A stretch of DNA of 64,000 nt. It comes from Eonycteris spelaea. Lineage: Eukaryota > Chordata > Mammalia > Chiroptera > Pteropodidae. The position numbers and the translations under genes are program-made. The stretch lies in NCBI GenBank assembly GCA_003508835.1, contig PUFA01000081.1, forward strand, positions 7,874,001-7,938,000, given 5' to 3'. This document shows, in pieces, positions 47,595 to 59,109 of the stretch (its first letter is position 1; each line of letters starts with the position of its first letter). A model generated the notes under the pieces. It saw only the letters and a list, made by a program, of their open reading frames with translations, was not told the origin of the DNA and searched no databases.

Positions 47595-47905
47595 AGTATA
47601 GATGAATCTCAAGACATGATGCCAAGAGAAAGAAGCCAGACATACAAGAGAACGACTCTATTTACATGAAGTTCAAGAATAGGCAAAACTAATGTATGAT
47701 GCTAGAAGTTAGAATATTGGTCACCTATTGAGGTGATGTATTGACTGGGAATCTGTGGGAAGCTAAAAATACTCTGTACCTTGCTCTGGGTGGCAGTTAC
47801 ACAGATGTGTGCACGTGTAAAATTCATTGAGTTGCACACACAGGATCAGTGCTCTCTAAGCACTTTAATGTATACGTGTTATACCACAATTTGAAAAATT
47901 GTATG
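47595..47905 (+). mobile_element. L1 LINE 3' end fragment
   Basis: 'gagaacgactctatttacat', 'attgactgggaatctgtggg', 'tctgggtggcagttacacag' and 'acgtgttataccacaatttg' give the 3' terminal 300 bp of an old L1M in sense order. Confidence 0.85.
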
Positions 47906-48224
47906 CAGGCCACTGGCTGGACCAACAGATAAAGTGTGTTGGCTGCCATGAATCATTGCAACCTCATGGACAGGCAGGGAAGTGAGGCTAGTGAGATTTG
48001 ATGGTGGCTTTTATCACCCAGTTGTGGGCAAGGGTGGGGTTAGAGAGGCACCCAAGGGCCTGGCAACTGGAGAACTGTTCTACTTCCTCCTTAGAAACAG
48101 CCCATTCCTCATAGATGCTTATCTCAAAAGTTGCACACAATGTGCCATCATTTTTAAAGCCATCAAAAACCCTTTGCTAGGTCTACATTGCATAAGTCAC
48201 CACCTTGGCTGAGCACAAAGAATC

Positions 48225-48330
48225 TGGTATCACCTTACTGAACCCAAACAACCAGCCTAAGGAGCAGAGACACAGCAGAAGAGTTTGAGCAACTTGCCTG
48301 AAGTCACGCAGCTGGTAAGGGGTGATGTAC
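48225..48330 (-). repeat. MIR fragment
   Basis: 'gcaacttgcctgaagtcacg' and 'cagctggtaaggggtga' are in inverted order. Confidence 0.6.
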
Positions 48331-48459
48331 TTTTCAGCCCTTTCTTAATTAACTAGAGCTCACACTCACATTTGTACCACATATCAGTGCTCTATTGACG
48401 CAAAAAAAAAAAAAATCCTTACAGAGGTATGACAGTTTATATATATTAATAAAATGGTT

Positions 48460-48670
48460 AGAAGCCCAGTTAAAACTGCTTGGCTTCAAATCCACCGCTC
48501 TAGCATTCTAGGTGTGCTCTTAGGCAAGTTCCTTAACCTCTGCCTCTTTTCCTAACCTGTAAAATAGGGATATTAACAATACCTCCCTCCCAGGCTTGTC
48601 AAAGGATTAGTCAGTAAAACAATTAGAACGGTCTGTGGCACAGTATGCTCTTGATCACGTTAGCTATTTG
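48460..48670 (+). repeat. MIR SINE
   Basis: 'cttaggcaagttccttaacc', 'cctaacctgtaaaataggga' and 'acaatacctccctcccaggc' match MIR. A 13-base A-run lies just upstream near 48,402. Confidence 0.85.
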
Positions 48671-48759
48671 TATGCTATTCAATAGAAACTGGCTTTTACT
48701 GAGCCATATCCAAGGGTGCACACCCTTCAAGCCTATCTCATTCAGATTCAGGACACCAC

Positions 48760-49060
48760 TGGAGGCTTTTTATCTCATTATCCTTTCACAGACCATGAAA
48801 CAGAGGTTTAGAGAGATAACCGACTGACTTTTTCAAACAGATTCCTTCCCCCATGCCTGCCAGAGATTAAGTGGCACAGCCAGGATCTGAACCCGGTCTC
48901 ACTAGCTGTGTGACCTTGAACAAGTTGTATGACATGAGTCTTAGCTTAAAATGCAAAATGATTATAATACCACCCATCTTTGGGGTGATTGGGAAGGTAT
49001 TGCAATGTTTCATTGAAGGGCTCAGGCAATAAGCAGAAGCTTAATAAATACTTAAGTAGT
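48760..49060. repeat. Two abutting MIR fragments, opposite orientations
   Basis: An inverted piece ('catgaaacagaggtttagag', 'cagccaggatctgaacccgg') meets a sense piece ('gctgtgtgaccttgaacaag', 'aaaatgcaaaatgattataa'). Confidence 0.75.
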
Positions 49061-49529
49061 TATTTCGAATTTTAAGGCATGATTTGCCAAGGTCATGTAG
49101 CATCTGATGATTTGCTGGATTGTGAATCAGTCTTCCCACCCCGACACTCATATTTCTTCCACAGAATCAACTGTTTCTTTGTGCCTTTTCAGGCCTCTGG
49201 TTTCTCTCCAGCCAAGTCCCTCACTCCCTTCATATTTCCTGGCTTCCAGAGAAGCTTTGGTCAGTGTATGCAGTGCCCCGCCTCCACAAGAACCAACCTG
49301 GATTGGCTGTCCACAGGTGACAGGCAACATACAGATCCAACCTGGGAAGCCACTGTGATGCTCACTTGCTAGGCAGGACTTTCACTCCCAGGAGCCTAGC
49401 AGTGCCCAGGAGAAAAAAATAAGGGTTTCCAGAACTCTGAGCCCTTCTCTGTGTCTAACAGCAGATGCGTACATAGGTCCTCAGAACCTGACACTTAAGT
49501 GAAGCATGAACACATTGTTTTCCCTTGTG

Positions 49530-50200
49530 CATTCCTCTATTAAACAGACATTTAGTGAATGTTTCCTGTGTGCCAGGCGTTGGGCTACTTACCCATTCCT
49601 TATGTCACACAGCTAAGAATCAAGTGGGAGAGACGGAGGATGAAGCCAAGAGTTAAACACCCAAGTGTGTGCATTTCTATGATAAGGGAAATATGCAGAA
49701 TGAATATAGCCAGGACACTTGGCCAAGCCAGGAGGGCAAGAGGTGTCTCACTAGCATCCAAGCTGAAACCTGCAGAATAAAGAAGAATCCACCAAGAGAA
49801 GAGGATAAGGCAGCAGTATTCCTGGCAGAGGAAACAGCATACGTAAAATCCCAGAGGTGGAAAGCTTTGGAGGGACACTGCAAGTAGCGTCATGTGGCTG
49901 GATGCAGGCAATACGTGTGAAAGGAATCCAAGAGTCCCAGGCTCTCCGCACTAAGAAGGGGTGTAAGGGTCAAAAAGTATCGAGTGCCTACTGTGTGCAG
50001 GGCTTCAAGAGACACTAGTCCCTGCCCTGACTTAAGGAATAGAACAGTAAGTACCTAAAGGGAGGCAGAAACAAGATCTGTGTGGGAATTTAAGGGAAGA
50101 AAGAATATGCAATTGAGTAAAAATCAGGCAAGATTCTTGGAGGTAGTAATATCTGAGACTGCCTTCAACCCTCAATTAAAATCTCATCAACCGAAGAGGG
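49530..50200 (-). repeat. L2 LINE fragments (antisense)
   Basis: 'gtgaatgtttcctgtgtgcc', 'agaggaaacagcatacgtaa' and, after a second start, 'atcgagtgcctactgtgtgc' and 'ctagtccctgccctgactta' suggest two inverted L2 pieces in tandem. Confidence 0.7.
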
Positions 50201-50239
50201 AAGGCAGGGTGATTTCTAGCAAATGGAAGCAGAATAAGA

Positions 50240-50415
50240 AAAGTATATTGAGCATTTACCACACGCCAGAGCGTTATCTGGCTTTCTCCTAGCAGCCTTG
50301 GCAGGTAGATGCTATTATTATTTCTATCTTATAGATGAGAAAACTGAGGCCCAGGAAAGTGAGGTCATTTGCCTAAAGTCTGTCTAGCTTCAAAGCCAAC
50401 ATGTTACCCACAGTG
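50240..50415 (-). repeat. MIR SINE
   Basis: 'tatagatgagaaaactgagg', 'cccaggaaagtgaggtcatt' and 'attattatttctatcttata' are in inverted order. Confidence 0.8.
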
Positions 50416-51184
50416 TTGCATGCCTTGGAGAAATGTTTATTGGGCTGTCTCCTTGGGGACAGGCTCAGTCTTCACAGCTGCTTCCTGCCCATCTTTTCGA
50501 GGAGTTGCCTCTTTGGAAGCAACAGTCTGGTGAAGTGATTAAGTATTGAACCCAGCACAGTACGATATGCACAAATATTTGAACATTCAGCAACAAGGCC
50601 GCTGCTGGGGACCTACCCCAGCATGACTTGTGGACAAGATAGCAAAACAATCTCACGTCCTATTATTTCTCACAAGGTTTACTGTGTTTTTTCAGGTGGT
50701 TATACACATTAATTCAGTGGCTTTTTTGTTAATGGGGGAATTTCTGGTATGGAGGCAGGGTAGTTAAGGCAATAACTTTCCTTCAGAAAATAAACATGAA
50801 GCCATGTTTCCCTATAGAGGATGTTTTCTTAGGTCGAAAGGAGGCTTCTCAGTCTTTCCATAATTTTGGAGAAGCTGGAAGATGGGATTCTGTCGTCCAT
50901 GGAGGCTGAATCAGCTCCAAGCAACTGATGGGGGTGCAGGTAGGAGGACTGGGTCAGGGGGTGGAGAGAAGACTTGGGCATGGCCTCCCCTGAGCCCTCA
51001 CCCAGCAGCCTGATGACATGGGATGCCAGCAGGGAAGTGCAGTCTCTTTAATTTACAGGGAGGCAACTAGGGCTCAGAGAGGGAAAGGGACTTGTTTGAA
51101 GTCACAGGAGAAGGTTAGGCATCCTGAACCCTCAGCATCACCTGTGACTTGATGGGCAACTGTCTGGGGTGACAGGAAAGCCAT

Positions 51185-51500
51185 AGGGGCAAGATTAGTT
51201 TAATGGCTAGAACACTGGCTTTGGAATTGGCCAGGCCTGAGTTGGACCCCAGGTCTGCTTCCTTCCTACTATGTGATTTTAGGCCAGTGGCTCTCTAGGC
51301 CTCTGTTTCTCTATGTGTCAGTGATGAGCATGCAGCGAGTACTCCAAAATGCAGTTAGCAGTCATCATCTTCCTGGCTCTGCCCTCAGGCAAGATACTGC
51401 TTCTCTCTGGGCCTTTGTTTACCCATTTCTAAAATAAAAGAATTCTACTAGGTAATATCTAAGGACCATTTCCAGTCTGACACCTTGTAAATCTATGACT
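51185..51500 (+). repeat. MIR SINEs (two fragments)
   Basis: The first has 'ctggctttggaattggccag' and 'ggcctctgtttctctatgtg'. The second has 'ctgggcctttgtttacccat' and 'ttctaaaataaaagaattct'. Confidence 0.7.
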
Positions 51501-51559
51501 CAATGAAGTATCTCAAGTCGAGGAAAGAAGAGGACTATACAATAATATTAACAGCAGTT

Positions 51560-51930
51560 ATTCCAACCATTTATTAAGTGCATGCTGTGTGCTGGGAACT
51601 CTGTTAGGTGCTAGCCCTCTTCATGTTGCACCTGCTAGTCTCCCTCAGTAGCCCGCTAGTCTCCTGGCTTCCAATTTTCTCCCCTTCAATCCACCTTGCA
51701 TACCTGGCCAGTCTCAGCTCTCTTAAACCCTTTACCCTCTTGCTCCAGCACATTCAATGGCTCTCCAGTGCCCCCCAAGGTCAAGTCTAATTCTTTAATT
51801 TGGAGGTCAAGCCTTTCATGCTCAGGCTTGGCCCTCTCTAATGGAATCTTTTATTAACTGTGTTGTCACTTTGTCTGCACCTCTCTGTGCCTTGTACTCA
51901 GAGGTGCTCAAGAAACATTTGTTACATGAA
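51560..51930. repeat. Inverted L2/MIR start joined to L2 sense 3' region
   Basis: 'atttattaagtgcatgctgt' is an inverted repeat end. From about 51,640, 'acattcaatggctctccagt' to 'ctcaagaaacatttgttaca' follows sense L2. Confidence 0.6.
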
Positions 51931-51959
51931 TGAATACATGGGCGAAATGCTTCTCTAAA

Positions 51960-52680
51960 TTAGGCTACTCGAACTTTAGTCATTTGCAAACCAGCCACAA
52001 GAGTTTTGCAAAAATTGGGCACTGTGTCTATTTTTATTTACTTAAATATTTTCCTTTTTTAGATTAAATAATGTATCTCAAAATGAAACTGTACATCACG
52101 CTATAACTAGAAGATTAGTATTACTTGCCAGAAATAGGTCTCCATTAAAATAAACACAAGGACAAATGAGCAATGCATTCGATTCTAACTAGATATTGTT
52201 GTCTACCAAGGCTGGAGTCCTGGGCTTACCTCTCTTAGTTAAAATGAGATTAGTCAGTGCTTTGAAGAGGTGTTAAAGACAAATTAGCACTAACCAGAGG
52301 CTTGTCCATGGACAGAAATCACAAGAATGTTACAGGCAGATGAGTATAAAAGAGCTTTTTTCTTGCCAAGTTATTACACTCCACTGAAAATTATCCTAGC
52401 TACCAACAGTGGTTGTCAGCCCACATTTTGGGAACCCAACTTAACAGAATCCATCATTCTGGCCTATATGGGATGCATGTGAGTTTTCTGGAAGACTTTA
52501 ACCTAGGCATTTGTGAAGGACACTGAGGCCCTGCATGCAGCCACCTCAACTTCATAGTATAGTATTCTTTATATAAAGCCTCACTTCAGGGGAGACGGTT
52601 TTCAGAACTTCACTGATATAAAAGCTCATTGTTTGAAACTATCTGCCTAGTGGAATAATGAGGTTCCCATCACTGGAGAT
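51960..52680. other. Unique AT-rich intergenic stretch
   Basis: There are no repeat words I can place across about 700 bp. It includes homeobox-like 'gagattagtcag' and 'gacaaattagcactaac', and TATA-like 'tgagtataaaagagc' near 52,342. It could contain conserved regulatory DNA. No exon is supported. Confidence 0.35.
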
Positions 52681-52706
52681 GTGCAGCCAAACGCTGGAAA
52701 GATATT

Positions 52707-52736
52707 GGGGAGTGAGGGCGGGGTGGGGGGCAGGGG
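52707..52736 (+). other. G-quadruplex-prone motif
   Basis: Five G-runs of at least three (52,707-52,710, 52,716-52,718, 52,720-52,723, 52,725-52,730, 52,733-52,736) are separated by loops of 1-5 bases. This meets the usual G3+N1-7 pattern. Confidence 0.65.
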
Positions 52737-53044
52737 CAGGCAGAGAGCAGAGAATGTTGTAAAGATAATTCCGGCATCAGATGGTCAGCCTATGAAATTG
52801 ACCTGACAGCCAGAGTTTGCTTTTATATGTAGGCGAAACACATTTAGAGCAATTAAAATAGAGGGGAATTAACTTCTAACCAGGAATATAGGAAAAAAAT
52901 AGAAAGAGGGAGACAAAATGTGAGTGAGGCTATTTAGGAGACCTGAAGGAAGAAAGGAGAATGGAAATGGTTATTATTATTCCTTTATATAAATAATGAT
53001 TCATATTTGTTAATCCAGTACCAGATTCATCAGGACTATTTTCG

Positions 53045-53480
53045 TTTTAAGTAACATAAACTGAACCCAGACTTGCATTGAGTGACAAAAAGAAACTTAA
53101 TGAGGTTTAAATAACTGAACTGCCTTCAGGTATGGTGGATCCGGGAATTCAAACAATATTTATCAGTCCTCAGTCTACTCTCCATCTCTTACTTCTGCAT
53201 TCCTCTGTGTTGGCTTCATTTTCAGGTAGGGTCTGCTTAAGGTGTGAAAAAGGTGCCAGCAGCTCTAGGCTTAGGAACTATGGCAGAGATCAAGTTTCTT
53301 TTTGACAGTAGTTTTAGCAAAAATTCCAGGTCGAGTTCTCATTTACCCAGCATATGTCACATGTTCCCCTTTGCAGTCTGGGTGATATGTTCTGGCTGTG
53401 CATGGGTCACATGTCCACCTCTGGAAGGCAGGAACCCCACCCAACCATATAAATGTGCGTGGAGGAGGAGAAGTTACCCA
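53045..53480. repeat. Old interspersed repeat, copy 2 (unnamed)
   Basis: It shares 'cttcaggtatgg(ct)ggatcc' and 'ctctgtgttggcttcatttt' type words with the family seen at 42,128-42,560, in the same orientation. Confidence 0.6.
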
Positions 53481-53569
53481 AATCAAAACTGAAGTGCAAT
53501 TACATGAATTGAAATCAATGTCAGGCAAGCAAAAATAGATTCCACGTTTGCTACCCTCATATCCTAGCT

Positions 53570-53855
53570 CAAAGCTGTACTCACATTTTCATTCAGATGG
53601 CTTCTATCCATCCTTTGGCCCTTGACTCAAATGGTACTTCCTTGAGGAAACCTTCCCCGAACAGCCCGATTTGGACTGGCATCCCCTGAAATGTGTGTCA
53701 CTCTGGGCTTGTGTGGTTATTTAACAAAAGACTGTCTCCCTGTTGGATCAGGACCACCTTGAGGTCTGTGGCCTGTCTTGTCCACCACTGTGTCCTTAGA
53801 GCCTAGGACAGTGCCCGGCAAGTAGAAAAGCTTAATAAATATTTATGTGAAATAA
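53570..53855 (+). repeat. L2 LINE 3' end
   Basis: 'ttgactcaaatggtacttcc', 'gaggaaaccttccccgaaca', 'gtcttgtccaccactgtgtc' and 'aagcttaataaatatttatg' follow the L2 3' end closely. Confidence 0.85.
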
Positions 53856-54599
53856 TGCTGGATGTCATAAGCACATGGGACCCAGTGACCAGTGATGGTT
53901 GAAGAATCGATGGATCAAAAAAGATATCAAGATTTCATACTTGTGGGTGAGAGTCTGGGGGAAGAGACAAGAGAAGACAGGGTGACCTTGGGGAGCACAG
54001 TGTGTTGTGGGACCCCAGGATAGATGACCAAAGTAGGGAGCAAGGTAGGGAATAGGAAGTCAATTAACAAATGCAAGCCCTGGGGACAGAGAAAGGAGAT
54101 AAAGAGTAGGTCTGGGCTAGAGAGAGGAATTCTTTCTGTTAGTCCTTGGAGAACCTAGAGGGAGGGGCAGTCATGGCCCCAATCCCAGGATTATTTGTGA
54201 AGGGAAGATGTGGTCAGGAAGGGGAAGGGAGGGAGTCTTCAAGATGGGGTTGAAGAGGCTTCTCTGGGACAATCTCTCAAACCTAGAGAACCTGAAGGAG
54301 GAGGGTGTGTTGGGGTTCTACGGACAAAATCCTGGGTGTTTTTCCCAGCCGTGTTTCCCTTTTCAGTCATCCAGCCAGCCATCTGTCCATCCACACACAG
54401 TCACTTGTGTCTCTGTGACAAACCCCTGCCAGCAGACAGGGAGTGCTCCCCAACCTGCCCCATGCACACACCCAGCCTAGTACCAAGAGCCTGTTAACGT
54501 CAAGCCAGACGATGCGTTCCCCCTATAACTGGCAGGCGAGGCTGCCCTGGGGAGGAGAGCAGAGAGAGGATAGGAGCCCCCCGCCCCCCCCCGCAACCA

Positions 54600-54890
54600 C
54601 ACTGAAGGGGCCCGTGACCTGCAGAGAGAGAAGAGGTAGAAGAGAAAGAGAAACACAAAGGATAAAACAACTGAAGCAGACCTGCAAGGTGGAAAGAGAA
54701 AAACCAAGAGAAGAGCAGGGGGAGAAGGGAGCAGGCCCGGCAGAAGAGGGCGGTTTAGAGAGGGAGTGGGGAGAGACAGGCAGAGGAACAACAAGGGAAA
54801 TGGAGAGGGGAGAATTGGAAGGGGCACATGGAAGAAGGAGGGAAGAAGGGGAGGAAAAGGAGAGGAGAGGGATGAGGGAAAGTGGGGAGC
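54600..54890 (+). promoter_or_regulatory. Purine-rich tract upstream of the SLC6A1 CpG island
   Basis: About 290 bp of strongly A/G-biased + strand (GAGA, GGGAGA, GGAAGG words) ends where CpG density rises. Such tracts near promoters can adopt triplex structure or bind GAGA/MAZ-type factors. The role here is inferred. Confidence 0.4.
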
Positions 54891-55560
54891 CTGCTGGCGC
54901 GGACGCTGTGAGGAGGCGTCTGGGAAGGAGGCAGGCAGCCAGACTGAAGGAAGCGGGGCGCAGGGGCGGGGGACCCGGCAGGGGCCCGGCGGCTCCGGCA
55001 GGCCCCTCCCCGGGTGGGCGGGCTCCTGCGCCGCCGCCCCGCCCCCACCGCCGCCCGCGCTCCCCGCCCCTCCTCTCCGCGCTCGCCCGCCCCTCGCTTC
55101 CCGCGTCCCTCCGCCCGCCCTCGAAAGACCCAGCGAGTGGCGAGGTTGCGGACGAGCTGCGCGAAGCCGAGGAGCGGAGGAGCCGGGAGCGCAGCGCGGC
55201 GCGAGCCGGGAGCGGCCCCGCGCCGGGAGCGCACCGGAGTGGCTGAGCTGCCCGCGCAGCGTTCGCCGAGGGCAGCGCAGCCCGGGCCGCAGGTAGGAAC
55301 GGGCAGCGGGCGTCGGGGCGCGGGGCGCAGAGCCCGGGACGGCCCAGGCAGGACGGACGCCACGCCGAGATGACGCCTCCGGCCGGGCGCGATGGGGGGC
55401 GGACACCCCGAGACCCTAACCTCCGCGCCTCGCCTGGCCGCGGGTCACAGGAAAGAACCAGGGCGCCGCTCCTACCGTCGACGCGCGCCCCAGCCATTCC
55501 CGTGGGTCGCGCGGGGCCAGGGGCGCTCGCGCGAGGGTCGCAAGAATGACATGGCCTTCC
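54890..55560 (+). promoter_or_regulatory. SLC6A1: CpG island promoter, probably SLC6A1 (GAT-1)
   Basis: This is the only dense CpG island in the window. GC boxes lie at 54,963-54,972 (GGGGCGGGGG), 55,036-55,046 (GCCCCGCCCCC) and 55,062-55,070 (CCCCGCCCC). No TATA box is seen. It lies about 43 kb after the end of SLC6A11 on the same strand, matching my recollection of human 3p25, where SLC6A1 follows SLC6A11 by about 50 kb. The high GC creates long false open frames on both strands. The CDS of SLC6A1 begins in a later exon outside the window, so the identification rests on position. Confidence 0.75.
55100..55292 (+). other. SLC6A1: Probable SLC6A1 non-coding exon 1 (start approximate)
   Basis: The GC-rich exon-like sequence ends at a good donor, CCGCAG|GTAGGA (55,292/55,293). 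No ATG occurs from 55,100 to the donor, consistent with a 5' UTR exon lacking upstream start codons. The transcription start cannot be set from sequence. SLC6A1 encodes GAT-1, the main neuronal GABA re-uptake transporter. Confidence 0.6.
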
Positions 55561-57399
55561 CTTGTCTTGGGGCCCCTTAGAATCCCCAGCTGGCGCTGGA
55601 CTCTGCTGGAGTCGTCGAAGCGCCGCGTACATTCCCCCAGGGGATAGTGGGGGACCAGGAATGAATGTTTGGGGGCCGTGCGCCACTTTACCGTCCCGGG
55701 GCCAGTTGCAGGGAGGTAATACCATGTCCCTTATTTATTATTCTTCAAGAAGTAAGGAGGGACGGGCGACTTGGAGATGGGACACGTCCTTCCTTTCTCG
55801 GACTAGCTCCAGCTCTCGAGAAATGTTGGCTAAAAAAAACGCACCACAGTTTGGACTGCACGCACACGAGCTCCCGCCGCTCTCCCCACCTCTTTTGCCG
55901 AGGGATGTGGGGTGAGGAGGCTTCTCCAGAGGTTATGAGGACTGTGTCCCCTTGCCGCCGGGGACTGCTCTCACCTTCTTGCCTTATGTCCTGGCATTTA
56001 TTCCCCGGGTATGGGGAAAAGAGGCTACGCAGCCTGCCTGCCTCGGTTACCTGGAGCCATGACCATCGCATCTCCATGTGGTCCCTTTGTACCCCCATGG
56101 TGGCACCCACAGATGCCCTGTTCTAGTTTGACTTGGTCTTCGGACAAGGAACTCAGACCAGGAAGCCCCCACGGAAGTTCTGAGCTAATCTCCCAGAAGA
56201 GACTTGAGTCCCAAGGAGAAAATTGGATTTTATAAAGCCAAATGATAACACCCGGTTTCTTCCTGATGTGGGGAAGCTCAGCCTCATTCCCATGAAGAAC
56301 TAGCAGGGGGTGGAGGGTGCTGAATAAAATGGCTCCTGAGCTTTGGTGACACTTCCAAAATCAGACTTTCAGCCTATGCAAGTGGACTTTGGGGTCGACC
56401 TTCATTTTTCTGTGACACGCAAAGTGGGTGCTTGGTGAGAGAGGGGATGTTGGGTGCTATGTATTGCCTAGCATCTCTCTTTGAGAACTTTGAGAAAATG
56501 TATTCATAAGGGAATCTGGAAAGGCTATTCCAGCTCTCAAATTCCAGAACAAAGGAGGTCAGTGGGAACCACAGGCTTCTTGAACCCTCTCTTTCTCTTT
56601 GGAGCAAGGAGTGGGAGGGACCTTTTCCCAAAGCAGCCAGGGCAAAATGGCTGAGCCTCCCCTGAGCCTCGGAAATAAATTGTGAGGCAAGCAGCAAACA
56701 AAGAAAGCACTCTCTCTCCAGCCAAGCACTGGCTCAGTGGCCAGTCCTTGAAGGACAAACAGTGTGTTCAGTGGGACATACAGTTGGGCTTGTCAGGCCG
56801 AGCATCTGGAGAGTGGGGCGATCCCTGAGAAGCACACAGGAGAGAGGAAGCCGCTTGGGAGAGAAAACGGGTACCATCTCTCCTGATGTGCGACCCTTTA
56901 TGCCAGGGCTGGAGGCTTGGTGAGAAGTGGGTTCCCCAGGAACTCGGATGGGACTGGGAATGGTGTCTAGAGGCCAAGGAGTAGGCAACTTAGAGAGTAA
57001 CGACAAGGAAAAGGCAAGTTCAACAAAGCTGAAAGAAGCACAACAGTTCTGTCGCTCCCCTGGTTTCACATGCCTGGCAACCGGGAGCTCCAAACGCTAT
57101 GAATTGGTTTATGCATGGCCCAGCACACAGCAGGCACTCAATAAGTGTCTTAGAATAAAGACTGCCTGGATGAAAGGTGATGGCAGCACGAGCAGGGACC
57201 TACCTACAATATTTACTTGTGTCATTGAGCCAGGACGTTTATAAAAGGTGACCTCTGAGACCACAGCCAGGAACGAGCCCTGGATGAGTTAGTTGGCTTT
57301 GAGCTGGGTCGCTGCCATGTTCTGGCCAGGTGACCTTGGGTAAGTTCTCATTCCCATTGGAAGGAGGGAACGAAGAAGTACCAAAAGGTTCCAGTGTGC

Positions 57400-57555
57400 C
57401 CAGCTTGTAATTCCTACAGTAACCTTGTGCAGTGGGCACAATTCTAATCTCCCATTGCAGAGGTGAGGAAACTGCAATTTACAGAGGAGAGGTGACTTGC
57501 CCAAGGTCACACAGCTAGGTGGAGGTGGGGCAAGGATTTGAACCCTGCTCTTCTG
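57400..57555 (-). repeat. MIR SINE
   Basis: 'gcagaggtgaggaaactgca', 'cttgcccaaggtcacacagc' and 'gcaaggatttgaaccctgct' are near consensus in inverted orientation. Confidence 0.9.
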
Positions 57556-58594
57556 ATTTCCCGGCAAACACTTGCTTAGTCTCTAGGCCTTGGTTTTCAC
57601 CTCCATAAAGTAAGGTAGTAAGGTGATAGCTGGACTTGATGATGGACAGTGAGGCCCCTGAGCCTGCTATCAGGCTGCTTCTCTCTACCTTCTCAGCATA
57701 TGCTAAGAGCAACATTGTATAAAGTGCAAATGCCAGGCAGCTTCTTGCCATCACAAAGACATAGTTGCTAGTCTTGGCTGTGAGCTCATCAGCTGAGGTA
57801 GGATGTCCCAAGCCACTTGGAATTCAGACACTTCTTTCCCCTTACCTCCCCCTTGCTTATGTAAGCATCATAGGTGGAGTGTCAGCCTCTATTGATCAAG
57901 CCTTACCCACCACCTCCTGTATCCTAAAGTATATCCCTTTGTCCTTGGGGATGCAGGTGGGATGCCTGAGCCCCTCATTGTCACATGGTCCAAGGTGTGT
58001 CCAGCTTCAGGTCTGTCTTTGCCCACATCAGAACTGCCCCTCAATTCAACTGTACAAGCCTGAGCTTCTCTGTGCCTGGAGAATGGTGGGCAGAACACAG
58101 CCCCTGGTACAGTGTAAACAACCTTGAATTGACTCCAATTGCAAAGAGCAGCAGGGCCCCTCTCAGTGATATCATCAGATGTTTGTCCACTGCCCCATGG
58201 CATTTCTCAGCTCCGGCTCCTTAAATGAGTCCAGCGCAGTCATTTTTGTCACCTTCGCCTGACCCTCTGAAGGTCACTGGGAGGTAGAGGGAATGAGAGT
58301 GGTACTTGAGAGAGGAAAAGGCTAGGAAGCCAGATGTGGACTCAAAAATTGGTCTTTCCAGGAAATGTGCCTCAGTGAGCTTTGTGAACCAGCATGTTCC
58401 CTCAGAGTTCAGCTGAAGCTGTCGGAACAAGGGGAAGGGGATGTAAGAGTGAGTGGGAAGCAGCTAACAGTGGAGATAAGAGTTGCCTGGCATAGGTGGT
58501 AGGTGTGAATGCAAGCTGTGATATTTCAGCACAGGCTCGGATTCAGTCATAAACAGAAAAAAAAATATTGTTCCAATGATAATATCATCCATAA

Positions 58595-58790
58595 CAATAA
58601 TAACTAACAGTTATTGCAAGTTGATGATCTTCCAGGGCATGTGCTGTGTGCTCTACTTATATTATTGCATTTAATTTTAACAAAACCCCATGAGGAGTAG
58701 AATTGTCCCTGAACAGATGAGGAAACAGAGGAGAGAGGTTAGGGCACTTGCTGCAGGATTGCTGAGCTGGTAAATGGCCCTGGAGCCCCC
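58595..58790 (-). repeat. MIR SINE
   Basis: 'taacagttattgcaagttga', 'cagatgaggaaacagaggag' and 'gcatttaattttaacaaaac' are in inverted order. Confidence 0.8.
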
Positions 58791-58924
58791 ATATCAACAA
58801 CATGCTGATATCCCTGCCATGAAATGGCCCCTGGCATTGTTGCTTAGCAAGGACCAGCCTCCCTGTTGAAGGGTCTACACAGTTAGAAAGCACTTCTCAT
58901 TTGTTTTTCATCAGTTGAGCTTTG

Positions 58925-59050
58925 CCAGAGCTCTGGGAGGCCGGTAGTTTGACAGCTTCTGTTTGATAACTGGGGACGCTGAGGCCCAGAGAGGTGAATT
59001 TGTGTCCCGGGTCCCTCAGCTGCTAAGTTGCAAAACTGGAATTCACCCGT
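58925..59050 (-). repeat. MIR fragment
   Basis: 'gctgaggcccagagaggtga' and 'cagctgctaagttgcaaaac' are in inverted order. Confidence 0.7.
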
Positions 59051-59109
59051 AGGTGCCCAGCCTGTTACAACATAGTTGTGACTTAGACTTTAAAATCACT
59101 TAAAGTCAG

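Noticed and set aside
54890..55560. Antisense lncRNA from the CpG island (bidirectional promoter)
   Set aside because: Plausible for a CpG island, and antisense RNAs are known at this locus in human. I see no antisense exon or donor I can support, so it is not called.
54523..55725. 400-codon minus-strand open frame, and overlapping 309- and 267-codon frames (54,477-55,406 minus; 54,443-55,246 plus)
   Set aside because: All lie across the purine tract and CpG island, where stop codons are rare. The translations are P/R/G/S-rich low complexity with no domain.
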